Of a DNA stretch of 64,000 nt, positions 1-12,115 are shown piece after piece. The translations under genes were made by a program, and so were the position numbers. The notes under the pieces are model-generated. The model had not been told where the DNA came from. It saw only the letters and a list, made by a program, of their open reading frames with translations, and did not search any database. The DNA lies in assembly GCA_003439945.1 (NCBI GenBank), contig QVRM01002793.1, forward strand, positions 385,759 to 449,758, read 5' to 3'. This stretch comes from Dermanyssus gallinae (lineage: Eukaryota; Arthropoda; Arachnida; Mesostigmata; Dermanyssidae). Position 1 is the stretch's first letter, and the number at the start of each line of letters is the position of its first letter.

Positions 1-1380
1 CAGTGTAGCCTGGGGTGTCTTCCGGTCCATCGCCGCAGTGGATGCACTTGCGGCTGGGAGCCTTTCCGATCCTGAACAGGCAAGATTGGAAGTCGCCATG
101 GCCTGTCAGGATCTGGGTCGTGCAAAAGGTGAGCGCGCCCACCGGGCGGTACAGCCAGTCGTTCATGTTGGGGATTACCGCGCGTAGACTGGAGCCTGGG
201 GCTGGAGCCTCTTGTAAGCCGTCCTACTCTTCCTGCCAGAGGTCGATTTTATGCCGACGCTCCTCGTCCTTCTTGCGCTGGACGTTACCCCATAAGCGGC
301 GGCGTTCGGCTTTCAGATCCCAGAGGATCGTTCCAGCAAGAACGAGGGCCGCCGCTAATCTTACCGTCCGGTAAGCCGCGATTACGCTGAGGGCTCCGAC
401 CCTCTGAACCCGACCCAGGCGGGTCCAGAGGGTCGGAGAACTTTAAGGTGTCGGTGGGCCAGGCCGGAGCTCCGGACAGGGCAACTGACTTGACCTTAAA
501 CATGATTATGCGCCGTTTGGATTGTCGTAGTTCGTGATTATTAGGCATGATCCGTGCAAAGTTGTTTGTTGTTTTGATTGTCTTCTCTGTCGCCCGTAGC
601 ACGTGTTCAGTGTCGCGGAGACCCCTGTCTAAGGTGACCCCGAGGTACCTTACATTATTAACGAGTGCGATCTTCTGATCTTCTAGACGGAGGTAAAGGG
701 CTAGGAAGTTTCTCCGTCCTCGCTTTAGCTGAGGCGAGGGCGAGTCCCGCCGCCTGCATCCAGCGGGTGACGTCGGCAAATGCTTCGTTTGCAAAGCTCT
801 GGTGCAAGTCCGATGTCCGGGCCCGGACGACACGGACGAGGTCGTCGGCATACGCTAGAAGGTTGACCCCGGGGGAAAGATCGTTTAGCCGCAGCACATC
901 GTCATACGTTATGTTTTATGGCAGGGGGGCAAGTATGGTGTCCTGTGGCACTTCTGCGGCCATGTTAAAATTGGTTTCGTGGAACTGTATTATCCAGTCA
1001 TTTAGGTATTTTGATATTATCCGGCGTAAGTAAAAAGGAAGGTTCTTTCTGTGGAGAGTCACCAGGATGACTCTCTATTGTATGCTGCTAAAAGCGTTTC
1101 GGACGTCAAGTAAGATGGCGGGGTAGAATTCCCTTCTTCTCGGCGGGGACTCGTGAAGAACTCCGGCCTTCATCTGGATTTGCTTTATAGCGCCGAATGT
1201 TGAGTGACCTTTGCGCAACCCGTGCTGGACGTCTGACAGCAAGCCGTTGTTCTCCGCGAAGTCCCGGACGCGTGCCTCCATAATAGATTCAATATCTTTA
1301 GTTTGAGGACGCCAAGTGTACGACGTATGTCGAACGTACGCTTCATCATGACGAAATCTTAACAATGAGATTAAACACAC
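1..1380 (-). pseudogene. Decayed R1-like non-LTR retrotransposon reverse transcriptase, cut by window start
   Basis: Read on the minus strand, several frames together give an ordered non-LTR reverse transcriptase. A palm start resembling GLLSDVQHGLRKGHSTF and motif A with AILLDVRNAF lie in about 1076-1240. Motif C, LAYADDLV, has the YADD box at 841-852. A thumb follows (about 430-690), and then a C-terminal segment TGHGDFQ...RKCIHCGD at about 10-110, the Cys-containing knuckle typical of R1/jockey-like ORF2 ends. Frame changes and stops separate these blocks, so the copy is dead. It appears 5'-truncated near 1330-1380 and runs off the left edge. The superfamily follows from the motif order; the exact clade is an inference. 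Confidence 0.8.
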
Positions 1381-1668
1381 ATATGTTTGCTAGTTGGGTG
1401 AGAACAACAATGTGCACGTTTTCCCGCCCTTGTATAATTACATTTGTTGTACAATTATTTCATGATTTTTAGTGGGTTCAATTCTTTGTCTTAGCTTTGT
1501 CAACGACTGCTAACAGACTGTTCAGCAGTGCGAACGGTTTTTCTCTATAGAAACCTCTGTACTTTATTTGCTTGCATTGAAAATGTTAATTAGGTCCCTA
1601 CAAATACTTATTAATATGTGTATATCATTAAGTTGCGAGAGCGACATTATAAGTATAAATCATATTCC

Positions 1669-1727
1669 TACGCGACCTAAAGCCACCTTAATTAAACGAC
1701 TTCATGAAAGTGGCTTTAGGTCGCGTA
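1669..1727. repeat. Perfect 18-bp inverted repeat
   Basis: Arms 1669-1686 and 1710-1727 (left arm begins TACGCGACCTAAAGCCAC) are exact reverse complements with a 23-nt spacer. It is an isolated hairpin in non-coding DNA with no T-run or gene end beside it. Confidence 0.85.
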
Positions 1728-1936
1728 TTTCTTTTGAATCAAATCCCAATCAGCCTGACTAACCGTGCCAGTGTACAATAGCAAATTGCAGAAATTGTTT
1801 CATTTTCTGACGAGCCTTATAGCAAATCCACCGCCAACGGTTTACTGAAGTAATAAAACACACTCGTCATAACTTAGAAGCTCGTGCGTGCGCTTGCTTA
1901 GCCATGTTGTAAAAACCAATGCTGTTTATATGCATA

Positions 1937-1940
<4 letters not shown>

Positions 1941-2014
<74 letters not shown>

Positions 2015-2045
2015 TATATAGATATATAGATATATATAAATATAT
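1941..2045. repeat. (TA)n microsatellite
   Basis: About 70 bp of pure TA, then TAGATA-interrupted TA, about 105 bp in all. Confidence 0.95.
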
Positions 2046-4779
2046 CATCATTATATCAAAATATATATACGTATGTGGATATAAACATTTTATGATCCGG
2101 CACGATAAAGCTGGCAATATCAGCCTGTATAAGCTTGGCTTTGCAAACAAAGCCGTTACATACGATATATACGAGCATCTGTCTGACTAAAGCAACTTGT
2201 TTTTAGTCTCGCAGACAGCTTACTATGCTCAATAAAGATATTTTCTTATTTCACTTCGCCGGTGACTGCCAAGTACGAGGAGTTGGTGTTCATTCCGGCG
2301 CATCAGAGATATTCAACAGTGATAAATTCTTGAATATTTTAGCATCCACGCCTTTGTTTGGAAATAGAAAATCACCCGCATAATGCCTAAAGGGAAACAA
2401 CATTTTCATCTCGTGCTGCTGAAAGCCGGTTTAGTGCGCAACAGTTCGAGCGGTTGACTGCAGCTCCATAAACCTAGAACAGTATAAGGCCAATAACAAT
2501 GCGTTTTATCCGACATAGAGCCTCGTTTAGTAGGTGCTACGGCGCAGCCATATGAAATCACTGACAGCTACGCGGATTTTCGCGATACAGCGCGAATCAA
2601 ATCGCGAAAGCTGGATTCAACTAAGGCACTTGTCTTGCTAAGATGCACACTTGCCAAGTTGCCATGTGCAGCACATCCGTACCGCCCAAATTGGGGCCTC
2701 TGTCACTCTGTTTCGCCGAAAATAAGCTCTTCGTTCTAGCCCCTGGGCAACCTCCGCAGTACAGAAGCGACCATATAGCTGTATTCTTTCGAGTGTGTTT
2801 GCATGTACTCATGAATAAAGCTATGTGTTTCAAATAGCCCAGCCACAACTAAGAGAACAAGCTCCAGCGGCTCATCAACAACCACGTGACCTTAGACGCC
2901 TTGGCAAGACGCCTCTTTTTATTTCCCCATATATCATAAACGACGGCCAATATCGATCGCATATTTTGCATCAGGCTGAACGCTATACGGAGCAGGCCGT
3001 GTGGGATTCGGACGCTGCAAGGCTGTCTAATGCATCTATAGTAATTGCGTATGTGCTTAGGGCCCCGCCCATTGGGACGCGTTTTAAGCGTCCAGAAATA
3101 AAGCAACGAGCAACGAGTCTGAAAGTCTCACAAAAATTAGGTGGATAGGCGCGCCCATTCACCTTAGTGTGAAGCCTCACGTGCGACACTGTTTGGAGAC
3201 GAGGGGTCACTAGAGTCAGGTTTGATTTATTGCAACATCACTTAGAAGCTATTATACCTAAAATCCTAAGGCATGGAACTATTTGCAGTAGAAAAATTAT
3301 ACTCGTTGTTCTTATCAATAGCCATCCTGTCTTTGGCGTTTTTCTGCACAGGCAAGCCGTGTGGCCCGCGTTATGGAACAGTATTATGATTAAGTTCTCT
3401 TTAAGCGTTTGAAGGTTTCCTAATGATCGCACAATTTCCCGTAGAACCATTCTGGTTTCATTCTCTCTCTCTCCCCCTCCATCTATACACACTTTGCATT
3501 TGATCATAATAATCCTAGTTGACTGTGTTTTTAGTTTGATTAGTATGCTCTAAGTACCTACCCTCGTTTCAGTGTAATATACGGCTGGGGCAACGACACT
3601 CGTCAGCCGCCATCATTAGCGTCCGTTAATGAGTGCATTATTAAGCAGTTTTCAATTCCAGCTTTCTCCTCTCTTTCCCGGAGCAGGCATGTAAGTAATC
3701 TGTGACCGCTCTATAGTAGGAACGATAATTAGAACTAAACGATTCACAAAAAATAGCCGTCAATTGTAGTTTTAGGATACCTCAATTGGTTTTCTTTATG
3801 TGAATGGAATCGGTGCCGCCCTGGGACTTCCGATTTTTAGCGCCGTTAGACGCCATGCGCTGCTCGAGCCGGCTTGTGTGATGACTGGCTACATTTCTGG
3901 TTCTGAATTACCTTTATATTGTAGGATATTATAAAGATCACACGTGGGGAAAATGAAATCTGACTTTATGCTGCTCACCCGTAAAAACGAGTTAGTCTAG
4001 ATAAAATCGTCCTTTTAGTTAAATAAGCCGGCCAAGTGCGTAGGTCTAAAGCTTAAGTCAGGCGCTAGCCGTCCGACCCAAAAAGAGCACACCTTGAAAA
4101 CCATGATTTGCTTATCGTTCTTTTTAACGCTCTTGAGCATAAAGGAACACTAGCTGACAGCCTTTCATTGCCGAGGCGGTGGCAGCCTCTCTGAATGGTT
4201 ACGGGACCTGATAGCATAAAGGTGGTAGATGGTAGCAGAGCAAGCTGGGGTTTTCCTACCAAGCCTTGAAGCGTGATATTATAATTTGGTTCGGCATATG
4301 TTTGGCTGGTTTAAAAAGCGCATTTTATCGTTCAAATAGTTCCCCAGAAGGCCCGGTATAAGATTCTCTCTTTTGACGATTTTGTTTTTTATCCCGCTGA
4401 GTAAGGCTGCATCTAGCAGATCAAAACTTGTAGGGCCACCATTGGAGCTGTATTGCGTGAATGCGCTGCATGTTTAGCGCGACGGGCGTGTAGTACTTCC
4501 GGGAAATTAAAATTTTAACATATATCTGCAAAAACTATCCTTGCATTTGTAGAATTACATCGTGAATGCAGGATAACATAACTCTGTCTTGGTAGTGGAG
4601 AACAAATGCAAGCGCGTGCTGCGAAGTGAGCAGATGCCGTAGCTCCTTGTTGCGAAAGTTCTACACGATGTTCCAAAGCCTAGCTTCTAGAATTTAACCC
4701 TTATACCTTCCGCCATAAACTGTGTACATTTTGCTATCGTAGCATGACCGCTCGTTGACTGGGCGGTACAAAAGCCCCC

Positions 4780-4804
4780 TGCCATACACTGACAGTGTAT
4801 GGCA
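4780..4804. repeat. Perfect 12-bp palindrome, 1-nt centre
   Basis: TGCCATACACTG at 4780-4791, a single A, then its exact reverse complement at 4793-4804. The near-absence of a loop makes it a cruciform-type palindrome. It lies about 90 bp from a second perfect inverted repeat. Confidence 0.85.
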
Positions 4805-4892
4805 AGAGGTTTTTGTGGCGGTTATGGCGACCTGAGTAGCAATTATATATTCCGAGTTAAAAGCATTTTTAGCACCTGAAACAGCCGTTAGC

Positions 4893-4926
4893 CAACACAC
4901 GCTTGGTAGTAGTCAAGCGTGTGTTG
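4893..4926. repeat. Perfect 13-bp inverted repeat, 8-nt loop
   Basis: CAACACACGCTTG at 4893-4905 and its exact reverse complement at 4914-4926 flank GTAGTAGT. No flanking gene or terminator context. Confidence 0.85.
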
Positions 4927-5341
4927 TCTCACCTCTTGGTCTTAGAGCCAGCGCCCGCAGACTTTAGAAACTTCCGAATTGCCGAGTGTGATGGAGAAGC
5001 TTGCCCCAAACCCGGTCTGCTTGGCGGATAGTTTACACGTATCCACTCAAGCTTTTTTAATAGCTTGAGCAAATTTGTAACCTGTCTGCCTTCGCTTACG
5101 CAAATGTTGTTATGTACCATTTGAAAGCTAGCTAGTGTTAAAAGCATATACTAGTTACTTCTTTTTTCATATAAATATTTAGTAACTGTACTGGGATGTG
5201 TGTAACACCAGATAAAAATACGCAATTTAACTTCTTTTTTTTTCTAAAATTGAGAGTCTATTCTACCAAACAACTCGTCAAGACAGCAGATTATATAAAA
5301 CATTCGTTGGTGTAATGCACTTTGATCGTCCTTGATTTTAT

Positions 5342-5400
5342 AACGTTAATACATTGATTTTATTCGATCCTTTACAACGTTAATACATTGATTTTCTTCG
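5342..5400. repeat. Two-copy tandem repeat, about 34-bp period
   Basis: The 20-mer AACGTTAATACATTGATTTT occurs at 5342 and again at 5376, each followed by a TTCG-containing spacer. Confidence 0.85.
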
Positions 5401-6240
5401 GTAACAGCGAAAATTCGCTTTACAGCACGACGGTCGGCTTTTCTACCTAGTTCTCTATAGAACAAGCTTTGGGTAAAGACTCTCCATTGAGGGTCTATTT
5501 ATATATACATGTGCGAAATACGCAAAGAACGCGTATATATATATATATACTTATAAGCTTGGGTACACTTATGTATAGAGCACATGGCGTGAGCAGTTTT
5601 CGCTACAGTGCGACGTGTGAAACTGCTGTCAGTCTCTTCGCACGCGAAGTAAGGGCAAGTAAATCAATTGAGACGACCTCGACCTAGCGCGAAGCTCGTC
5701 CGCTATTCATGGCGGAGCTTTGCTCAGCCCAGCGAGGAACGACGCGACTTCATGTTGCGCGAGAGGAGAGCGCTCCCGAGCAGCCGTCTGGCCCGTAATA
5801 GGAATCCTGCTGCTGCTCCGCTGACGTTTTTGGCCTTCCCGAAGCGGAAGAAGAACATGTGGCGGACGACGATCCGAGAACTTTATGAATGTGGTGTTCC
5901 CGCTGTTCTCGATCGTGCGTCAAGTCCCCACGTCGTATATCACAGGCTCGCGTCGGTTTCGAGCTTCTGACTGCTTTATTTACCCTTACGTAGGTAGCAT
6001 TGCCATTTCGCTATCTGGTTTTGCGTCCGCGTGAGTGACATGCATTTTGTAAATTGCCTTTTACCTGGTGATTACAGCAACTTAAACCTAACGTAATGCA
6101 ATTTGATTATGAACCATGCATATGTGCTCATGTGGGTGGGCCTGTTGGCCAACAGGCGGCTACCAATAAGATGGGCAGTCAGATTTCAGTCATTTTTTTT
6201 TAGATTTTCCTTAAGGCTAAAACCCGTGTACGGTTTTTTC

Positions 6241-6384
6241 ATGTCATGGCTATTTTTAATCCACTCCGGCATTTACCTTGTCTAAATTGGAAACCATGCA
6301 AACCCATTTCTCCGGCCGGTCTGGGTCTCGAACCCAGTCCTCCCGAATGCAAGGCAAAGGCTTTGCCACTAAGCCATCTTGCTT
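6241..6384 (-). mobile_element. tRNA-derived SINE, family SINE-3, copy a
   Basis: On the minus strand a tRNA-like head carries an A-box-like GGCTTAGTGGCAAAG and a B box GGGTTCGAGACCC. A body follows with CCAATTTAGACAAGGTAAAT and GCCGGAGTGGATTAAAAAT. The plus-strand copy at 59698-59858 matches head and body, so this is a dispersed family rather than a tRNA gene. The head cannot close an acceptor stem, which argues against a functional tRNA. Confidence 0.75.
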
Positions 6385-6462
6385 GGTTAGTTACTATGTT
6401 ACATGCTAGCTCGTATCGGTTACTGCACAATGCGTGCTAAAATAGAAACATCTAACAGGCTA

Positions 6463-6650
6463 ACAATATTGAGTATTTACTGCAACGTCTGTCATTAGAT
6501 GTTCAGAGGGGGAATGCCGCTTCGGTGAGAGGTACCGTGGCTAGGTGGACCAGCCCAAGCCTGGACCTAACACCTTGAGGTTTGCCCCAGCGGGCTGTGT
6601 ACATGTTCTTACATCACAAATGTATATTTGCTACACTTAAATAAATTTTG
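6463..6650 (+). pseudogene. 3' end of a LINE-like element (QRGNAASV family), copy a
   Basis: An open segment encodes QRLSLDVQRGNAASVRGT before a TGA at 6576-6578. About 60 bp later AATAAA occurs at 6640. The same C-terminal peptide with small changes is encoded on the minus strand at 11596-11856. Two dispersed copies each ending in this motif and then a short AT-rich 3' UTR fit the 3' ends of a non-LTR retrotransposon. The family assignment rests on that shared peptide and is an inference. Confidence 0.55.
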
Positions 6651-7690
6651 AGGCTAACAATAGGTTAATCAAGCAAAGCGCTACAAACAAGTAGATACAT
6701 CCGATTTTTGCAAGTGCAAAGAAGAGTGTCTACTTTGTGGACAAGAGGCGATTGCTAACCCACAAATTAACTTTACAATAAAATAACAAATTTATTTTTT
6801 TGTTAACCGTCATTTTCAAGCAAGCACAAGATGTCAGAAGAAAGACAGAATCGAACCGACACAAATGCCAGCAATAGAATTACACTGACAACAGACCAAG
6901 GATAACATTTGAAAAGCTCGATTTAAGACTGAGTTTTCACTGCAAATTGGTGGCACAACAGTTTTCGCTGTGAGCTTTTTTGAGCTTTGTCACTTTACCG
7001 CACTCAAATACGAAAAGGCCCCAGCTTATCACAACGCACAACAACAGCCACGCAGCCGATTCGAGCAGGCATACCATTGGACCGCGTACGACCCAAGGCG
7101 AGGCGCGTTTCAAGGCGGTTGCCCGCTTGATACGGGTTCTCAGTTACCTGTCAGGACGGCTGGTCTACGGCCGGATGCAATATGTGTGTGAAAGAAGCCT
7201 GTGTGTTTATCCCCGCGTATTTACGTACAGGACCTGGGCTACCCGGCCTATCCTGGTAATGGAGCCGGCCGTCTGGGCGTATGGCCGCGTGCCAGACGAC
7301 GATCGATCCATAATTGAGTTCCTTTCGGAAGCCGTCAACGTGACACGATAGCGGCTATAGTTCCGATCCGGCGCCGATACGGGGCTACGATAGGGTGCCG
7401 TTGTCGGTTGACGTAGTGCCCTAGTGCACTGTTGAGGAAGGATCCCGATCCCCCCCGGACCTCGCCGCTCAAGGATGGGGACAGATGTCCCAACAGGAGA
7501 GAGAGACTTTTACCACCGTGGGCGTATTGAGCCAACAACAACAACAACCGCCCAACGAAAGGGCAACGACAAAAATAACAACAACCTGAGACTATGTCTC
7601 TCGTAGCCGCAAAAGTTTTGAGAAAGATGAGTATATAAAGCTATTGCACTCGATGATCCATAGGCTGGGAAGTTTTAGTATCGTCAGGGC

Positions 7691-7720
7691 GTTGTTGTTG
7701 TTGTTGTTGTTGTTGTTGTT
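7691..7720. repeat. (TTG)n microsatellite
   Basis: Ten uninterrupted GTT/TTG units. Confidence 0.95.
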
Positions 7721-7923
7721 ACTGCTGCTATTGTTGTCGTTAATATTGATGATAATAACGACGGTAACACTATAATGAAGATATTGATGAAAACAGCGTG
7801 CTCTTGGCTTTAGGCGGAGATGTTCGCCAGTAGATTGGACGCGTAGTCTCAAATTATATGGGAAATTTCGGAAATGCTTAATTCATTTCCGCGAGTCGTC
7901 GGCAGCGGCTAGCAGCTGGCGAC

Positions 7924-8066
7924 TATATTTTTTTTTATGGGACCGTCTTCTCCGGACGGCAAATTTGGCTAAATTCATGAATTTCTCATTGAGCTCGACA
8001 ATGTCTATAATTACACAATTCAAACAATTGTAACCACTCAGGACATTTTGCAGAAAAGGCTATCGC
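7924..8066 (+). repeat. Dispersed ~140-bp repeat (family R4), copy 1
   Basis: Shares with 14303-14440 and 45238-45370 the ordered blocks T-run + TTATGG, TCTTCTCCGGACGGCAAA, TTGAGCTTGAAATTTCC-like, ACAATTCAAACAATTGTAA, and CATTTTGCAGAAAAGGCTAT. All three copies are in the same orientation. No coding capacity, no tRNA-like boxes and no obvious terminal inverted repeat. Confidence 0.8.
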
Positions 8067-9949
8067 ACTTGTCTGCCCAGTGTAGGACCACTGTGGCAAA
8101 GCCACAACATCCGTGTTTATCAGTGGTATTGCTTGGAACTGCAAGGCATTATTGCCTCGAACTAGAACAAGAACAACTGCTGTTTGCAAAGCGTTTCAAA
8201 CAGCAACAGTAGCTGTGTGTACGAATCCGGCAAGCGGATACGTTAGATTGACTACAGAAATGATCCTGTGAAGTACGATCTCAAGCAACAGTAGCTGAAT
8301 AGTGCCAACTGCTGGTGGGATCGATGTTTCTCCATCTATCCATCCGTCCGTCCTATCGTCTGTCCTCATCGCACGCTAGCTTTGCGCAGCCCACAGTCCT
8401 AGCAGGAACAACCCTAATCAATTGGCTCTGCACAGAGACAGACGACAGGCAGGCTGGCTGTCGAGCCAGGGTACTGGATACTCTATTGTACGCACAGATC
8501 TGATCGAGTTAGACGCGCGAGTTAGACCAGTTCTACTTCGCTCACTTGCTTGCTCGCCGAGCTCAACGATGCTTCGTTGCTCCTTCCCTTTCTACGACGA
8601 CCTATATACATATATAACATAACTACGACAATAACTTATACCACTACTTCTACTACACTACTATTATTACCACTACTAATACTAATAACCTACCACAACT
8701 GAAACTAGCCTCGGTTCTCGATCGCCGCGGTCGCTCCAGTTGCCAGACCTGTTAGTACGGCTCTCGGTCGTCAGGCGGCTGTCTGCTTCTCAGCTGTCGG
8801 CTCCCAACAATTTCCCATCGGTGGCGTCGTTGTTGTCGTCGTTTCCCATCTTCATCTCCATCCTCCTTCTCTCTTCGACAAGTCCAGCATCCATGAGTTG
8901 TGGTGTTCGGCTCAAGCGTCCTGTTTTTTTGCATTGTTTGCTTGGTTTCCTTCACCTTGCCGTACCGGCGGCGACAGGCGACAAGGCACCGGCCCTAACA
9001 AATCGAGTAGCACCATTACTAGTAGTAGTTGCAGTAGTTAGTTAGGTTAGACAGTGGTTAGTTAGGAGTAGTTAAGTTACACTATCTGCAATGGTAGTAG
9101 TAGTAGTAGCAGCAGCAGGGAGTAACAATAGCAGCCGCGCTAGAAAACTAATTACTTCACTTGTAGTAGGCGTAGTTGGGCCCCCTCGCCCTGTCCCGCT
9201 CTGTGTTTTAGGCTTTCAGCTGCTGCTGCCGGGCAGATGGACAGCCAGACGTAATAAGGTCGCAGTATTGGTAATACTAACCAGCTTGTAATCATTGGCC
9301 ATTAAGCAGCAGCAGCAGAAGTTGCAGTACTCGTTGGAAAAGCAATCACGAATGCCAGTGTTAGAAGTAATAGCTGTGCAGTAATGAATAGTCGTGCTGT
9401 ATCAATATAGCCGTGTAGCATTGAAAAGTCGTTGTATCAAGAGTGCCAGTAATCGTAGACATAATACCGCCGGTCTTATGGGTGGAAATTGTGCATAGGA
9501 TTTGGCAGGCCTTCAGAAGCAGCAAAAGCAGTAGTGGTCAAAAAAAATGAACACGTTCACTTACATGAGATTGTAATATGAATTGATGAATGATTTTTTT
9601 ATGCGTAGTACATAAAAAAAATGTAATACTCTATATCGTAAAGTAATAGCCGTTCAGAAAATCTAGCAAGAAAAGGGCGACAGGAATTGCGAGCAATGGA
9701 AGATAAACGCGGGATGACGGCAAGTATGTGTCGGGGAACAGCGTCGAGACGGAGAAGGGGTAGAAAAGGAGCTTGACATGCTATGCAATACGGCAGCTTG
9801 CAACACTCATGAACGAAACGGTGCCAAGCAACATTAGAGTAGGAGAGAGAGAGAGAAAATGTGTGTGTGCATGTATGCTGCGGGTCTCGAGAGCCTGGTA
9901 AAGAGATTGGGATCGCTTAAAGAACAAAACTAAAAATCGTGTAAACTAC

Positions 9950-10975
9950 AATCCAAATCACAGATCCAGGCAGCTGCAAGCCGGAATGCAATATAGGCGA
10001 AACAGATACGATTGCCAAGAGGGTGACAAACGAATGCTTACGGTAGCAGAAAAAGAAAAAATCCAGCAAGCAGATGACAAGACAACCGAGCGGAAGGGAA
10101 GAAACTCCCAGGCGCTGCTGAGAGAACGAATCAAGGCAACTAACAGGGATGTTCCGACAGGTGAGCACGAAAAAGCCATTATGAAGCTGCAAGAATAGCT
10201 GTCAAAGCAGCAAGAAATGCACCAGCAGATAGAAGAGCATAGCAAAAGGAAGAGACCGCGCCAGAAAAAAATGAAATGCGCAGAGGAAGAGCCGAACAAC
10301 AAGATCTTGCAAACAATTTAAGAGGCTCAGAACTTAGAAGACGTTAAAGCAGACCTTGTTAAAAACTGGCCGCGGCAACTGGCTTCAGCCCAGAAACCAT
10401 CGGCACAACCGGTTCCGATTTTAATAGGGGGAACGGTCAAAACGAGGGAAAATTGTTGCACCTCCACAGAGGTAATGGGGAAGATATATAAAAAAAAATA
10501 AGCTTTCCGGAGCAAAAAACGTTTATGAAATAATGATGCGCTACATATCACAAAGAATAAACGTCGAGCAGACAAGTAAGACAGCTGAAAACTGGTGTTT
10601 GAAGGCCGGAACAGAAATCAACCTCTGCCTCAAGCTCAAGGCTTTAGGCTTTTTTAGCTTTCTTAAGAGTGCGAGCACAAAATAGACGAAAACGAAAAGG
10701 CGATAAAAAGGCTCAGACAGAACGCCCAATGCGGTCAAAGGAGGCAAGATGCTTCAACTATAAGAGACCGGGCACGCAGCGAACAACAGACGGTGGGTCT
10801 GCAGACCAGACAAAAATGCCTCCGCGACGAAAACGAAGGTCAAACCAGCAATGGCTATCAGGTCATCAGGGATCGGAAAAAGGCTCGCCCAGGGCAGAAC
10901 TACTGGACAGAGAACCGATCGTGTTGATGCAAAGGGCGCTCCCAGTAGTGAAAAGAATGATTATGATATCATGAT
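9950..10975 (+). pseudogene. Possible decayed gag/ORF1-like coding relic
   Basis: Across frames this kilobase gives lysine-, glutamate- and glutamine-rich, coiled-coil-like peptides (for example around 9986-10300 and 10660-10860), interrupted by stops and frame changes. The composition and the cluster of short K/E/Q-rich frames resemble the ORF1 (gag-like) region of non-LTR elements. There is no intact CCHC zinc knuckle to prove this. Adenine-rich composition alone could produce the same appearance. No RT domain follows directly. Confidence 0.25.
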
Positions 10976-11480
10976 GTCCAAGATCCTACTAGTAGTGAGC
11001 AGTGCACGGCTGTCTGTCTAATTACGGTAAAATGTAATTAAAAAGCGCGATACAGGCAACGAAATTAAGCTACATAAAATGTATACTGCCGTCTAGCCTC
11101 CCTTTATATTTTTTTCTATACTTCCCACTTCAATATATGAGGAGAACAGATAGCTCCCTTGTTAGAGGGTTGCTTCCCAAGAGAAGTAAATAAATGACAG
11201 AGAAATACGTACTTATAATCTAAAATTGTGCTTGACGTCGTAATGGTCTCAAGATGTACCTGATGTTGTAACCAGGGTTTAGCTAGTCCAACCGATGCAC
11301 ATTGTTAGGTGTCGGCATCTGTATGTGGCTCTCATTGTGCGGACCTCTGTTTGCCATTCGCCGCTTTTCTTAGACCCGTTTTTTCTTAATATTGAAAAGG
11401 ACAGAGAGTGCCACATTCAAACAAATGCATCGTTTTTATTGAGAACTCGTTTTTTTTCAGTGGACAATATATATGTATGC

Positions 11481-11484
<4 letters not shown>

Positions 11485-11548
<64 letters not shown>
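11485..11548. repeat. (TA)n microsatellite
   Basis: About 64 bp of TA dinucleotides. Confidence 0.95.
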
Positions 11549-11550
<2 letters not shown>

Positions 11551-11595
11551 TGTTAACACCTTAAAGTAAAGAATTGTCTCTGCGTGAACGTGCTG

Positions 11596-11856
11596 TCACG
11601 GGTTCTCTGATCCAGGATTAGTCCAGTTCAACAATGTGCCCTGAACAGATGCTGCGTTTCCCCGTTGAATATCAAGCGACAGCCTCTGACGCAAAAATTT
11701 CGATGCTCTCGAGTCTCCCGTCGAAAGGTTAAGTCTTCTTCTCACGCACTGAATCAGATTGAATGTAGGAGGTCCTGGTCCTCCCATTGTCTCAAAAGCC
11801 AACGAACAAAATTGGTCAAAAAACCAACGCCAGAGTATTTTCTGTTTGTTTTCCAT
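11596..11856 (-). pseudogene. 3' end of a LINE-like element (QRGNAASV family), copy b
   Basis: The minus-strand open frame ends with FLRQRLSLDIQRGNAASVQ, nearly the same C-terminal peptide as the plus-strand segment at 6463-6578. Upstream in this copy are about 50 further residues with a basic patch (CVRRRLNL). The stop is followed by AT-rich sequence running into the (TA)n tract. It is best read as the 3' terminal part of a 5'-truncated non-LTR retrotransposon. The clade is not determined. Confidence 0.5.
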
Positions 11857-12041
11857 TTGTTAGCCTCTGCTAACCTGGAAAAACGACCTGTTTAGTTCGC
11901 ACCTGCACCGACCATCCTAGGGCCTAATGAGTCGGTTACAGTTGCGTCCCAAACAAGCGTATGGTCACGCTCAAAGGGAGTCAGAGTGAGACCGTCAGGT
12001 CTTTTTCCATCGTCCCTAGATAGACCCAAGGATTCCAGTAT

Positions 12042-12114
<73 letters not shown>

Positions 12115-12115
12115 C
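12042..12115. repeat. (CA)n(TA)n compound microsatellite
   Basis: About 17 bp of CA followed by about 50 bp of TA. Confidence 0.95.

Larger units (their letters stand above)
1401..6240. other. Non-coding stretch, probably intronic
   Basis: AT-rich sequence with only short open frames and no recognisable protein. It holds three perfect inverted repeats, one long (TA)n tract and a 34-bp tandem duplication, listed separately. The open frame at 5668-5970 is in a locally GC-rich patch, but its peptide resembles nothing I know. I see no RRM1 or N-terminal RRM2 exon here. Confidence 0.5.
6651..9949. other. Non-coding stretch with simple repeats
   Basis: Contains a (TTG)10 tract at 7691-7720, copy 1 of a dispersed ~140-bp repeat (7924-8066), and trinucleotide-rich patches (ACT/ATT at 8640-8700, GTA at 9010-9110). 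The open frame at 6980-7351 is uninterrupted but its peptide is unfamiliar and lacks convincing splice context. I do not call a gene. Confidence 0.5.

Noticed and set aside
6241..6384. A tRNA gene on the minus strand
   Set aside because: The B box is good but acceptor ends do not pair and the same head plus non-tRNA body recurs at 59698, so it is a SINE.
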